NCBI RefSeq assembly: GCF_004403985.1
Contig: NZ_SOHL01000016.1
Coordinates: 121,221-185,220, forward strand
From: Cryobacterium gelidum
GTDB lineage: Bacteria > Actinomycetota > Actinomycetes > Actinomycetales > Microbacteriaceae
Reading direction: 5' to 3'
DNA length: 64,000 nt
Part shown: one piece after another, positions 37,224-46,094 of the stretch
Layout of the letters: the number at the start of each line of letters is the position of its first letter
Numbering within the stretch: the first letter of the stretch is position 1
Made by a program: the position numbers and the translations under genes
The notes under the pieces: generated by a model
Told to the model about the DNA's origin: nothing
The model's input: only the letters and a program-made list of their open reading frames with translations
Database searches by the model: none

Positions 37224-37242
37224 TATACCCCCTATGGGTATA
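37224..37242. promoter_or_regulatory. CsoR-type copper operator
   Basis: TATACCC (37224-37230) and GGGTATA (37236-37242) form a perfect inverted repeat around CCTAT. This is the known CsoR/RicR-type site layout. It lies 40 bases upstream of the copper ATPase start on the minus strand, in the region shared with the divergent DUF445 gene. A csoR gene is not present in the window. Confidence 0.85.
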
Positions 37243-37354
37243 TTCCTATCTCAGTCCCACTGCGACGAGCACCGTTGGCGTTGCCGACCGACCGTTCGAG
37301 CGGAACACGCATGAATGGGCACCACTCCGCCGCCCAATCGGGCAGGCTTGAGTC

Positions 37355-38641
37355 ATGGCGCAGAGCATATCCACGGCACCCCCCGCCGACTCCCCGAACG
37401 ACAACGCCCGCCGCACCGCGCTGAAACGCATGAAACGGCTCGCGGCGGGGCTTCTCGTCCTTATGGCCGTCATCTTCGCGGTGTCCTTCGCCCTGGCAGG
37501 CCGCTACCCCTGGCTGGATTACGTGCGCGCCGCCGCCGAGGGCGGCATGGTTGGCGCCATTGCCGACTGGTTCGCCGTGACCGCCCTGTTTCGCTACCCG
37601 CTCGGCCTGCGCATTCCGCACACCAATATCATTGCCAACCGAAAAGACGAGATCGGCGCGAGCCTTGGCGAATTCGTCGAGACCAACTTTCTCTCCGAGA
37701 GCGTCATTCGCGGCAAGCTCGAATCGATCGATGTCTCCCATCGTGTCGGCGTGTGGCTTCGCAATCCGCGTAATGCAGAAAAACTCACCGACGAGCTGGC
37801 CGTCGTTGGCCAGGGCCTGCTCAACCTGCTCGGTGATGACGCGATCAAGAATCTCATCGAATCCGTCGCTCGGGAGCACCTGGTCAAGCCCGAATGGGGC
37901 CCGAGTGTCGGCCGGGTGGGGGATCGCCTGGTCACGAGCGGGCAGCAGCACGCGGCCGTCGACCTGCTGCTCGACCGCGCCGACGGCTGGCTGCGTGCCC
38001 ACCCGGAAGCATTCGGTCGGGTGGTGTCGCAGCGGCTGCCGATTTGGCTGCCCGGTTTCGTCGACAAGCTCGTCGACGACAAGGCCTACCGCGAGGTGCT
38101 GGCCTTCGTGGCGTCGGCGCGGGGTGACCGGCAGCATCCGGTGCGGCGGGCCCTCGACGAGTACCTGGGCGAGGTCATGCATGACCTGCAATATGAACCC
38201 GTGATGATCGCCCGGGTAGAAAAGCTCAAGGCCGAGGTGCTCGACAACGCCAGGCTGCGTGAAATTGCCGGTGACACCTGGGAGGCGATCAAAGTCTCCC
38301 TCACCGACGCCCTCGATGACCCGACGAGCGCGCTGCGGACGGGCATCCGTTCGACTTTGAACGATGTCGGTGGCCGTCTCATAGCGGATGCCGCTCTCGA
38401 CTCCCGTATCAACCGCTGGATTGCCGACACGGCCAGCTATCTCGTGGCCAACTATCGCCATGAGATCGCCGGTGTGATCACCGAGACCGTGGAGCGCTGG
38501 CCCGCCGAAGAGACGGCGACGAAGATCGAGCTGCAGGTGGGCCGCGACCTGCAGTTCATTCGCATCAACGGGACCGTGGTCGGCGCCCTCGCTGGCCTGA
38601 CGATTTTCACCCTCGCGCACGCGGTGGCTGCGCTGATCTGA
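37355..38641 (+). CDS. DUF445 family protein
   Basis: The protein has 428 residues with an N-terminal hydrophobic helix (RLAAGLLVLMAVIFAVSFALA), a DUF445-type core starting EGGMVGAIADWFAVTALFRYPLG and a last helix at the C-terminus. The family is membrane-anchored, common in Actinobacteria and Proteobacteria, and has no established function. It is divergent from the copper ATPase. The 550-residue antisense reading frame over it is a shadow. Confidence 0.9.
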   Translation: MAQSISTAPPADSPNDNARRTALKRMKRLAAGLLVLMAVIFAVSFALAGRYPWLDYVRAAAEGGMVGAIADWFAVTALFRYPLGLRIPHTNIIANRKDEIGASLGEFVETNFLSESVIRGKLESIDVSHRVGVWLRNPRNAEKLTDELAVVGQGLLNLLGDDAIKNLIESVAREHLVKPEWGPSVGRVGDRLVTSGQQHAAVDLLLDRADGWLRAHPEAFGRVVSQRLPIWLPGFVDKLVDDKAYREVLAFVASARGDRQHPVRRALDEYLGEVMHDLQYEPVMIARVEKLKAEVLDNARLREIAGDTWEAIKVSLTDALDDPTSALRTGIRSTLNDVGGRLIADAALDSRINRWIADTASYLVANYRHEIAGVITETVERWPAEETATKIELQVGRDLQFIRINGTVVGALAGLTIFTLAHAVAALI

Positions 38642-38741
38642 GGCGCATATCCTGCGAATCAGCCGAGAACTAGGATTGTGGTGAAAGGGCTTCCCCCATT
38701 CGGGGCAGAATGAGGTTTTGTGCTGTATCCGAAAGGCACCC

Positions 38742-39989
38742 ATGCACGATTTCACCCGGTGGGTGCTCCGCCCATTGATGCGCGTGTGGACGGCGTCCGC
38801 CCAGCGCCACGACCGCCACCTGCCCCGGCCGAGTGACGCCCCGCAGGCGCACGCTCCCGGAATCGACAGTGATCGGGTGCTCATCCTCGGCGGCGGACCG
38901 GCCGTCGGCTGGGGCGTGCTCAGCCACCAACTCGCCCTGCCTGGCTACCTCGCCCGGGAACTGTCGGTGCTGACCGGTCGCGGAGTCGACATCGACCTGG
39001 TGGCCAGTCGCACCATGACGGCGGCGAATGCGCTCACCGCACTGCACGGTCGGAGGCTCAGCCGCTTCGATGCCGTCGTGCTGACGGTTGGCGTCAACGA
39101 GGCTCTGGCACTCATGAGCGTGCACGCGTGGCGCACCCGACTCGGCGAACTGCTCCGGGTGCTCGAACAGGAGACTTCGCAAAGTACCAAAATCTACATT
39201 CTGGGGGTCGCGCCGATTCGCAGTATCGAGATCTTCAACCTGCCGCTGGGGTTCATCGCCGATCATTCCGCAGCAGACCTCAACCGGGTCAGCGCGCAGC
39301 TCGCGGCGGAGGCACCGCGCACCACCTTTCTGCCCTTTTCACCCGCCGCCACGCTCACGCCCGACCGCCACCGGACCCCGGCCGATTACCGGGACTGGTC
39401 CCTGCTGCTGGCCGGTGCCATGGCCGACACTCTCGATGCGGCACGCCTCGGCATCAACGCCGAACAAATTGGTCAGCGGGCGTCGAATGTGGCCAGCGAG
39501 GAGGGCACCCGGCAGGCCGCCGTCGACAGCCTCGGCATTGTCGACACCCCACCGGAAGCCCGGTTCGATGAACTCGTCGCCCTGGCACAGCGACTGTTTG
39601 AAACCGAGTCGGCGGTGATCAGCGTCATCGATCGCGATCGTCAATGGCACAAGGCGCGGGTGGGAGTGGCGGCCCCGGAGCTTCCGCGCGCCGACTCGCT
39701 CTGCGCCTACACGATTGCCGGAAGTGGACCCTTCGTAGTGGAAGACGCCCAAAAGGACCAGCGGTTCAGCCAGAACCCGCTCGTGCTCGGCGATTCGCTC
39801 ATCCGCTTCTATGCCGGATTTCCGATCGAATCGCCGTCGGGGGAGCGCATCGGATCGCTGTGCGTCTTCGACCCGGCCCCGCGCTCGCTCGCCGAGGTCG
39901 ACCAGGTGCTGCTGCGCGAGCTCGCGCTGCTGGTGCAGCGCGAGCTGCGGGTGCCGCCGAGCGGGGGTCCGGCACACCTCCCGGTGTAA
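38742..39989 (+). CDS. SGNH-like and GAF domain fusion protein, nucleophile Ser missing
   Basis: The protein has 415 residues from ATG 38742 (AAGG upstream). The first ~220 residues have an SGNH/GDSL layout: block I reads [13 protein letters not shown] where GDSxxxG is normal, block III is [10 protein letters not shown] and the C-terminal block is [12 protein letters not shown]. The last ~150 residues form a GAF domain ([38 protein letters not shown]). The catalytic Ser and possibly the His are absent, so hydrolase activity is doubtful. The arrangement suggests a sensor or binding protein. Function is unknown. Confidence 0.75.
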   Translation: MHDFTRWVLRPLMRVWTASAQRHDRHLPRPSDAPQAHAPGIDSDRVLILGGGPAVGWGVLSHQLALPGYLARELSVLTGRGVDIDLVASRTMTAANALTALHGRRLSRFDAVVLTVGVNEALALMSVHAWRTRLGELLRVLEQETSQSTKIYILGVAPIRSIEIFNLPLGFIADHSAADLNRVSAQLAAEAPRTTFLPFSPAATLTPDRHRTPADYRDWSLLLAGAMADTLDAARLGINAEQIGQRASNVASEEGTRQAAVDSLGIVDTPPEARFDELVALAQRLFETESAVISVIDRDRQWHKARVGVAAPELPRADSLCAYTIAGSGPFVVEDAQKDQRFSQNPLVLGDSLIRFYAGFPIESPSGERIGSLCVFDPAPRSLAEVDQVLLRELALLVQRELRVPPSGGPAHLPV

Positions 39990-40080
39990 TTGCTGGTGGT
40001 ATTCGAGGTGATGCCAGCCAGGCAGATCGCTCGCGGCGCTCTGACGTTCATTTTTCGCAGCTGCCGGGTAAGCTCGCGGC

Positions 40081-40599
40081 GTGAGCGAATCCTTCAGTCA
40101 ACGCCTCCGGGCCCTCCCGGACTTTCCGAACGATCTCCCGAAATTCGATCCGGCCAGTGCACCGGCGGATTCCGTTGACCTGTTCCTCGAGTGGCTCGAA
40201 GCGGCGCTCGTGGATGGGGTACCGCAGCCGCACGCTTTCAGCCTCGCGACGACGACCAAAACCGGTCAGGTATCGTCCCGCATGATGATTCTGAAGAACA
40301 TCGACGAGGGAGCCTGGCATTTTGCCAGCACGACAGGCTCCCGCAAAGGCCGGGAACTCACCGCAAACCCGCAGGCCGCCATGAATTTCTACTGGGCGAA
40401 ATTTGGTCGCCAGGTGCGCGTTAGTGGCGTGGTCACCCTGCTTTCGGCCGAGGCATCCGCTCGCGACTGGGATGAGCGCCCCGGTGCCGACGGCCGCGAC
40501 AACCCCGATTGGCAGCTTTTTGCCCTGCATCCCACGGAGGTGGAGTTCTGGCAGGCGAGCAGTGATCGCCACCACATACGCCACCGGTACGTGCTCTAA
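40081..40599 (+). CDS. Short PdxH-like (pyridoxamine 5'-phosphate oxidase) protein
   Basis: The protein has 172 residues from GTG 40081, shorter than the usual ~215 for PdxH. It has the FMN-binding split-barrel core: SSRMMILKNID, STTGSRKGRELTANP, MNFYWAKFGRQVRVSGVV. The segment normally containing the SxxxAxxSxQS motif is missing after SAEASARDW. The C-terminus (HHIRHRYVL) lacks the RLxP ending. It may be a PdxH paralogue with another substrate, or a shortened enzyme. It is not obviously frameshifted. Confidence 0.75.
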   Translation: MSESFSQRLRALPDFPNDLPKFDPASAPADSVDLFLEWLEAALVDGVPQPHAFSLATTTKTGQVSSRMMILKNIDEGAWHFASTTGSRKGRELTANPQAAMNFYWAKFGRQVRVSGVVTLLSAEASARDWDERPGADGRDNPDWQLFALHPTEVEFWQASSDRHHIRHRYVL

Positions 40600-40764
40600 G
40601 GCCGGGCTCAAAACATGCGTTCGCCCGACCTGGCGTAATCGTGGTGGCTGATTCACGAAATTTTACGGGCACCACCACTTTTCACCAGTCGCATCGATGC
40701 GGGCGCCGTCGGCACATCAGCGCATGCAAGTGCGCACCGAACCTGTGGGAGTTTGACGTCAGGG

Positions 40765-41775
40765 CTACCGCGCCGCAGTGTATTCCTCGGCTGCGGCGCG
40801 CAGCCGACCGTGCACTCCGCCGTAGGCTTGAGCGTCCTTCAGGGTCCACTTGGGCAGTTTCGCAACCATCGTATAGTTGGGATCGCATACGTTTGCGGCG
40901 GGCGAGAGTCCCATTTGGCTGACCAGCTGGTACGCATCGAGAGTGTCGAGACCGGTCAGGTCGGAAGCCCAGTTCACGAGATCTTTCTGGCTGATCCGAA
41001 AGGCGTCCTCCAAGGGCCGCGCTGACCCGGTGCTCATGATGAACTCATCGTTTTCGAGCCGCGGCCACGCTGAGGCACCGCCCTTGATCAGGTCGAGGGC
41101 GATAACCGAGTGCATGGCCGATTCGAGTCCGGTGCCACACACCTCGCCCTCGCCCTGGCGCGCGTGACCATCTCCGAGCGACAACATTGCCCCGGCGACA
41201 TTGACCGGAAGATAAAGAGTCGTCCCGGCTCGCGCTTCCGGCGTGTCCATATTGCCACCGTGGGTGGAAGGCGTCACGACCAACCGAACCTCACCGCCCG
41301 CCGGAGCAACACCCACCGTTCCATACATGGGATCGAGCGGGAGGGCGAGCGTGTAGTCCGAGTTCTTGGCCCGAAACGTCGCCGTCCAGGCATCCAGATC
41401 GAGACGATAGAACCATACCCGCTCCTCAAGCGGCTCGTGCAGCATCGCCGTCTCGTGCGTCGCCGAGAGTGCGCCAAAGAGCGGGAAGGTACTCGAGATG
41501 GCGTACGAGCGCGCCGGGACGATCGAAACGAAATGTACGGCCAGCAGGTCACCGGGTTCCGCACCGACCATTTCGATCGGACCGGAGACCGGATTGAGCT
41601 CGTTGAACGGCACGATCTGACTGGGAATGTCTCGGGGGTTCGTTACCCGTCCGCCAAAGCAGTCCTCCGTGCTGACTTCTACGATATCGCCGGGGCGCAC
41701 GCTCAGTAGGGGGTCACGCCCCCCGAACACATAGGAATACTGTTCGGGGAGGGGAGCGAGCTGGTGAACTGTCAT
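40765..41775 (-). CDS. Acetamidase/formamidase family amidohydrolase
   Basis: The protein has 336 residues of the FmdA/AmdA family: VSGPIEMVGAEPGDLLAVHF, STHGGNMDTPEARAGTTLYLPV, GDGHARQGEGEVCGTGLE and LDTLDAYQLVSQMGLS. Family members hydrolyse short-chain amides such as formamide and acetamide to the acid and ammonia. It is the last gene of a minus-strand group with an APC permease and an AmiC-like receptor; a MarR gene lies on the opposite strand. This composition parallels the inducible acetamidase locus of Mycobacterium smegmatis. Confidence 0.9.
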   Translation of the reverse strand: MTVHQLAPLPEQYSYVFGGRDPLLSVRPGDIVEVSTEDCFGGRVTNPRDIPSQIVPFNELNPVSGPIEMVGAEPGDLLAVHFVSIVPARSYAISSTFPLFGALSATHETAMLHEPLEERVWFYRLDLDAWTATFRAKNSDYTLALPLDPMYGTVGVAPAGGEVRLVVTPSTHGGNMDTPEARAGTTLYLPVNVAGAMLSLGDGHARQGEGEVCGTGLESAMHSVIALDLIKGGASAWPRLENDEFIMSTGSARPLEDAFRISQKDLVNWASDLTGLDTLDAYQLVSQMGLSPAANVCDPNYTMVAKLPKWTLKDAQAYGGVHGRLRAAAEEYTAAR

Positions 41776-41779
41776 ATCG

Positions 41780-43198
41780 CTACCTCGTCTCAGTCTGTGC
41801 AGACTCGACGGGAACAGGGTTGGTCATGCGACCCGATTTGTAGAGTATGACCGCAACCACAATTCCCAGGATCAGCCATGCCACGCCGAGGATCTGGGCG
41901 GATACGCGGGCGTTATAGAGCACGAAAGCGAGAACCACGAATCCCAGTACCGGGAAAACCAGGTGCACGAACCAACGCCGGGATTTCTGCCTCCCGATGA
42001 ACCACCACACGACCGACACATTCAGCAGCAGGAATGCCGTCAAAGCGCCAAAGTTGACCAAAGCAGCGATGGCACCGAGTCCATCCGGCAGAAAAGTCAG
42101 GAACAGTCCCAGGATGAGGGAGATCGCGGCGACCAAAAATGTTGCGTTGACCGGTACGCTGTGCTTCTCACTCACCTTGGCGAGGAATTTGGGCAACTGG
42201 CGGTCGCGCGCCATCGCGTAGAGCAGGCGAGACGTCGATGCCTGAGCGACGAGTGCATTGGCAAAACCCCAAGCGATAGCGGTCGAGGCTGCGGTCAGGA
42301 TGTACATGAACGGTCCGCCAGCGACAGCGGCCGCCTCGTAGAAGGCCACTCCCGTCGGGTCGCCGTTGGCGATGAGGGCTGCAGGGTCTTCCACCAGCAT
42401 CGAGGCGACCCAAGTCTGTGCGATGAACAAAACGCCCAGCAGACATAGCGCGGCGATCATCGAGCGACCGAGAGATTTGCTGCTGCCGCTGTTTTCTTCG
42501 GCCAGGGTGGAGATCCCGTCGAAGCCCAGGAACGACAACACGGCGATGGAAGCCGCGCCGAATAGCAGTGGAAGGGAGAAGGTATCCGCATTGTAGAACG
42601 CGTCGAGGCTGAATCCCTGGCCTTTGCCCTGCGAGATGGCGACAATGCCGACAACCAGAAAGATGGCGAGCACCAAAAGTTCGAGCACCAGCATGACGCG
42701 GATCACGACGGCGGCAAGGTGGATGCCCAGGTAGTTGATCACCGTGTTGAGCGCCACGAAGAGGATCAGCCACAGCCAAATCGGAATCTGGCTGATAATT
42801 CCGTTCATCGCGATGGCAGCGACAAAGTAGAGCAGGGTCGGAATGAGGATGTAGTCAAGCAGGATCATCCAACCGGCGATGAAGCCGACGGGACGGTTGA
42901 TCCCTCGACCGGCGTAGGTGTAAACGGACCCGGCCATCGGGAAGGCCTGGGCCATTTGTGAGTAGGAATTGGCCGAGAACATCATGGCGACCAACGCGAT
43001 GATGTACGCAACCGGCGGCATTCCGCCCGAGTCGTGGAAGACACCGCCGAAAATAGCGAAAGGTGCGATCGGAACCATGAAAATCAAGCCGTAGATAATG
43101 AGGTCGCTGAAGGTCAGCGTTCTCTTCAGCTCCTGCTTGTAGCCAAATTGTTCGATCCCGGAAGTGGCCGTGCCAAGAGGGTTGGTCGTGGTGCTCAC
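41780..43198 (-). CDS. APC family amino acid/amide permease
   Basis: The protein has 472 residues and about 12 helices. GTG 43198 is used because GGA lies upstream; TTG 43219 is an alternative. It has APC-type sequences (PFAIFGGVFHDSGGMPPVAYIIALVAM, AFPMAGSVYTYAGRGINRPVGFIAG). It sits 4 bases before the amidase gene, so it likely imports the amide or its precursor. The substrate is not proven. Confidence 0.88.
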   Translation of the reverse strand: MSTTTNPLGTATSGIEQFGYKQELKRTLTFSDLIIYGLIFMVPIAPFAIFGGVFHDSGGMPPVAYIIALVAMMFSANSYSQMAQAFPMAGSVYTYAGRGINRPVGFIAGWMILLDYILIPTLLYFVAAIAMNGIISQIPIWLWLILFVALNTVINYLGIHLAAVVIRVMLVLELLVLAIFLVVGIVAISQGKGQGFSLDAFYNADTFSLPLLFGAASIAVLSFLGFDGISTLAEENSGSSKSLGRSMIAALCLLGVLFIAQTWVASMLVEDPAALIANGDPTGVAFYEAAAVAGGPFMYILTAASTAIAWGFANALVAQASTSRLLYAMARDRQLPKFLAKVSEKHSVPVNATFLVAAISLILGLFLTFLPDGLGAIAALVNFGALTAFLLLNVSVVWWFIGRQKSRRWFVHLVFPVLGFVVLAFVLYNARVSAQILGVAWLILGIVVAVILYKSGRMTNPVPVESAQTETR

Positions 43199-43231
43199 GC
43201 GTGATCCAATCGTCGTCAAAAAACATCATTG

Positions 43232-43245
43232 TTTCCAAGTGGAAA
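43232..43245. promoter_or_regulatory. Palindrome upstream of the permease-amidase genes
   Basis: TTTCC (43232-43236) and GGAAA (43241-43245) form a perfect inverted repeat around AAGT. It lies between the AmiC-like gene and the permease start. The MarR regulator is a candidate binder. Confidence 0.4.
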
Positions 43246-43256
43246 TTTTCATCAGG

Positions 43257-44375
43257 CTACACCCCGTGGGGCATCCCAACAATCTCGAGATCGGTGTGAT
43301 TCGCACGCGCCAGCTGCATCGGTCGGCGCGTGAGGTCGAATTCGTGCTTCGGTCTGCCTGCGGGACTGCCCGCGCCTTCGGCAAACAATTGTCCGGCCGC
43401 GTCGACCGCCGATTTGTTGGCGAGCAAGCCACTCATACACAGGGCGGCCAGCACATGCACGCCGTCGTAACATCCCTCGGCATAGGAACCTGGAAGGGGT
43501 GCCGTCAGTCCAAAGCGTGCGACGTAGGATGACAGCAACCGAAGATGCCGATCATCAGCCTGCTGCAAAAAAGTGGGCATGGCGGAATACAGCTCACCGC
43601 TCGAGTCGCCGCCGACGGCAACCAGACAGTTTTCGTCCAGGGCGGTACAGAGCCTCACAAAGGACTGGCCGGCATCCAACTCGGTGACCCCACGGTGAAA
43701 TTCGATGCCATCGCGGCCTACCAGTGAGATTAAAATCGCGTCGGCACCCGCTCGCCGGGTTGCCGCCACGAGTTCGGCTACATTGACGTGGCCCATCGGC
43801 ACCAGCCGGTCTAGCACGACGTGCTGCCCGAGCTCGCGCAGCACCGAAGTGGCCGCTTCATGTACTTGACGCGGCCAGACATAGTCATTGCCGATAAGAG
43901 CCCATCGCGTCACCCGTCGATTCCTGGCCAGCCACGCTATCGGCTGACGCAGATGTTCCTTGGGGTCGCTGCCGAGAAAGACGCTCCCTGCGCGGGCCCG
44001 ACTGAACTCGTGCGGGGGAGTGAAAACGTAAGGTACCCGATCGGCAACACGCGCTTCCACGGCTACCCGAATATTGGATGTATGCGTTCCCACCAGGCCG
44101 TTGACCAGCCCTGCTCCGACCAGAAGATCGACCTCGCGAGCGACAGCATCGGGCATGCCGCCCGCATCGATCAGGAGGAGTTCCATGACCGACTCGGTGG
44201 CCAGGCAGATTTCCTCCCCGGCCAAGATTGCGCAATTGATGATTGACGGCCCAGCCACGCCCAGCAGGCCTGACAGCGGCGCGAGTAGTCCCAGCCGAAG
44301 CACGCGCGGAGCGGGGCCGCTCAGCAGAACTTCGCTCGGGAGTAATATGCTGACCGGTGACGACATGAACCCCAT
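43257..44375 (-). CDS. AmiC-like periplasmic-binding-fold receptor, no signal peptide
   Basis: The protein has 372 residues from ATG 44375 (AGG seven bases upstream); the frame to 44462 lacks support. The sequence (LGLLAPLSGLLGVAGPSIINCAILA, GLVNGLVGTHTSNIRVAV, WALIGNDYVWPRQVHEAA) fits the type 1 binding fold of AmiC/UrtA/LivK. No signal peptide or lipobox is seen, so it is likely cytoplasmic, as AmiC is, and senses amides rather than transports them. No AmiR antiterminator gene is adjacent; a MarR gene is divergent, as in the mycobacterial AmiC/AmiA arrangement. Confidence 0.8.
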   Translation of the reverse strand: MGFMSSPVSILLPSEVLLSGPAPRVLRLGLLAPLSGLLGVAGPSIINCAILAGEEICLATESVMELLLIDAGGMPDAVAREVDLLVGAGLVNGLVGTHTSNIRVAVEARVADRVPYVFTPPHEFSRARAGSVFLGSDPKEHLRQPIAWLARNRRVTRWALIGNDYVWPRQVHEAATSVLRELGQHVVLDRLVPMGHVNVAELVAATRRAGADAILISLVGRDGIEFHRGVTELDAGQSFVRLCTALDENCLVAVGGDSSGELYSAMPTFLQQADDRHLRLLSSYVARFGLTAPLPGSYAEGCYDGVHVLAALCMSGLLANKSAVDAAGQLFAEGAGSPAGRPKHEFDLTRRPMQLARANHTDLEIVGMPHGV

Positions 44376-44426
44376 TATTGCGCCTGAGAAATCACCAGTC
44401 GTGTCACACACTTGCCGAGGAGGGGA

Positions 44427-44936
44427 ATGGCCGAGGATTCGCACAGCGCACGGCCCGGGCAAGGATTCGCGGCCCCGCTGGCTGAACTGGTTTGGACGCT
44501 GTCCGACCTCGAACGGCGTCTCTGGCTTGGGTTGACGGTTGCGCTATCGGAGGAGGGGGCAACGCCCGATCAGTGGCGCATCTTAGAGACACTGGAGAGA
44601 CTCGACTCGCCGACGATGGGGGAGCTGGCTGAGGCATCGGGTATGGCGAATGCGAGCCTGAGCCGAACGGTGGACGCACTAGAGGACGCGGCCTGTGCCT
44701 TTCGATTACCGACCGTAACCGACCGCAGGCGAATCACAGTGCACGTATCCGACAGGGGTCGTCACAAACTTGTACGCATTCGTGGGATCGTCGCGGCTTG
44801 GGAACGAACTCTCCAGCAGAGGCTCGGTTCGGATGCCGTCACGGCTTTGCTCGAAGCCGCTAACTTCACCGCGCGTGCGCTGGGTGGCAAAGGTGCGGAT
44901 TTTGACCCGCAATCTCGCACCGACGGGCCTCGCTAA
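44427..44936 (+). CDS. MarR-family transcriptional regulator
   Basis: The protein has 169 residues from ATG 44427, with a strong GAGGAGGGG upstream. A winged helix-turn-helix is visible (TPDQWRILETLERLDSPTMGELAEASGMANASLSRTVDALE) followed by the wing TDRRRITVHVSDRG. It is divergent from the AmiC-like gene with a 51-base gap holding a GTGTCACAC inverted repeat (44401-44409). It is a likely repressor of the amide cluster, with the AmiC-like protein as possible partner. Confidence 0.88.
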   Translation: MAEDSHSARPGQGFAAPLAELVWTLSDLERRLWLGLTVALSEEGATPDQWRILETLERLDSPTMGELAEASGMANASLSRTVDALEDAACAFRLPTVTDRRRITVHVSDRGRHKLVRIRGIVAAWERTLQQRLGSDAVTALLEAANFTARALGGKGADFDPQSRTDGPR

Positions 44937-44940
44937 CGCG

Positions 44941-44976
44941 AAATGCGCACCGAATCACAGGATTCGGTGCGCATTT
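44941..44976. terminator. Perfect 16-bp hairpin between marR and tRNA-Lys
   Basis: AAATGCGCACCGAATC (44941-44956) pairs exactly with GATTCGGTGCGCATTT (44961-44976) around loop ACAG. The A/T ends give a short T-run in both directions. It is well placed to terminate the MarR gene (ends 44936) and the minus-strand tRNA (ends 44999). Confidence 0.8.
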
Positions 44977-44998
44977 GCCGCGCTACGTGCGCTCATTG

Positions 44999-45071
44999 TG
45001 GGCCCCGTCGGGCTCGAACCGACGACCCAAGGATTAAAAGTCCTTTGCTCTACCAACTGAGCTAGAGGCCC
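44999..45071 (-). tRNA. tRNA-Lys (anticodon TTT)
   Basis: On the minus strand the 73 bases fold as a cloverleaf: acceptor GGGCCTC pairs with GGGGCCC (one G-U), D-arm AGCTCAGTTGGTAGAGC, anticodon arm GGACTTTTAATCC with TTT, and T-arm with GGTTCGAGCC. Discriminator A; CCA is not encoded. Confidence 0.95.
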
Positions 45072-45172
45072 GTAGGCTCTAATCTACCGTGGATTCACGC
45101 CCAGCTTTTCTCGGTAGCGTGGAGGCACCAATAAACGCCACCCGAGCGCGCACTGGAACGAGGAGAACCGCC

Positions 45173-45802
45173 ATGGCAGACAACTTCCACAAGCCCACCC
45201 TGTTCTCCGCGAACAAATTCGAAGCGTTCCAGGGTGGCGACGATCCCGCCGCCATCAGCCGGGTCGCCCACGAGACCGCACAGGCCCTGCTTAACCGGGT
45301 GCGCAGCGACCCCGATCCCGAGACGGTCGAGCGCCTCGTCGCCTACACCGACGAGCACGGCATCGACGCGGTTGCCGAGCTGTGGTCGAGGGCCGCTCCG
45401 CGCAGCCTGCCGGGCGCACTCTGGCGCATCTACCTCATTCGCATGCTGATTCGGCAGGATCCCGACGGTTGCGCGTACCTTTATCAACGGGGAACGGATG
45501 CTGCCGCCACGATCGATCCACTCGTCGCGGGCGCTGCGGTGCCCACCGGTCCGGCGGAGATCATCATTCTCGCCGACGAGATTCTGCGTGGATTGTTCAC
45601 CGGTGACTTCGCCGTCGCCCTCGACCGTGGTGCCGCCTACTGCCGGGTTACCGCGGTCGGAGCGGCGAGCATCGCCGACGACCTCGAGCTGACAGAGCCC
45701 CACCGCTCCTCAGAGTTGACGACGCGGGCACTGCGCTTTTCCACGACCGGCGCCGAATTCACCGCCTGTGCCCGCCTCTGGCGACGAGACTCGCTCGAGT
45801 AG
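45173..45802 (+). CDS. Conserved actinobacterial protein of unknown function
   Basis: The protein has 209 residues from ATG 45173 with AGGAG upstream. It is mostly alpha-helical (ISRVAHETAQALLNRVRSDPD, ERLVAYTDEHGIDAVAELWSRA, GALWRIYLIRMLIRQDPDG) and has no membrane segment. I recall similar Microbacteriaceae proteins, some named RNA polymerase beta subunit in databases. Nothing here supports that name: it has no RpoB motif and is far too short. It lies between tRNA-Lys and sigK. Function unknown. Confidence 0.8.
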   Translation: MADNFHKPTLFSANKFEAFQGGDDPAAISRVAHETAQALLNRVRSDPDPETVERLVAYTDEHGIDAVAELWSRAAPRSLPGALWRIYLIRMLIRQDPDGCAYLYQRGTDAAATIDPLVAGAAVPTGPAEIIILADEILRGLFTGDFAVALDRGAAYCRVTAVGAASIADDLELTEPHRSSELTTRALRFSTTGAEFTACARLWRRDSLE

Positions 45803-46094
45803 CCCGGAATCTGCTGTGCGCCGACGGCGAACATTCGACGCCGACGGCCCAGCTCGAATACACTGGAATCTGGTCGGGCCGCAGTAATCCCGGGTTCCAT
45901 TATTCGCCGCTCCGAGCGGCCTCGCGCCGAGAGGTGCTCTGCGGCCCGGCCTTCCTTATCCCGTCGGCTCTGGAAATACCGACCGCGATCACCGTAACGG
46001 TCCAATCGCCATTTTTCGCGGATTATTCTCGGCTCGACCAATCCATAAGGCACTTCGCACCGAACCCTAGTCATGGAACGGGACAAGACCTGAC
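45803..46094. other. Intergenic region before sigK
   Basis: The 292 bases hold no convincing gene. A near-direct repeat of GCGCCGACGGC / GACGCCGACGGC occurs at about 45819-45850. There is no clear SigK-type promoter (CCATCC/CCGAAT). Confidence 0.4.

Noticed and set aside
37232..38884. Minus-strand frame of 550 codons over the DUF445 gene
   Set aside because: It has no domain and overlaps the CsoR operator and the neighbouring gene starts. DUF445 is a well-supported family on the plus strand.
45173..45802. RNA polymerase beta subunit label for the 209-residue protein
   Set aside because: No RpoB motif and far too short; described as unknown function instead.
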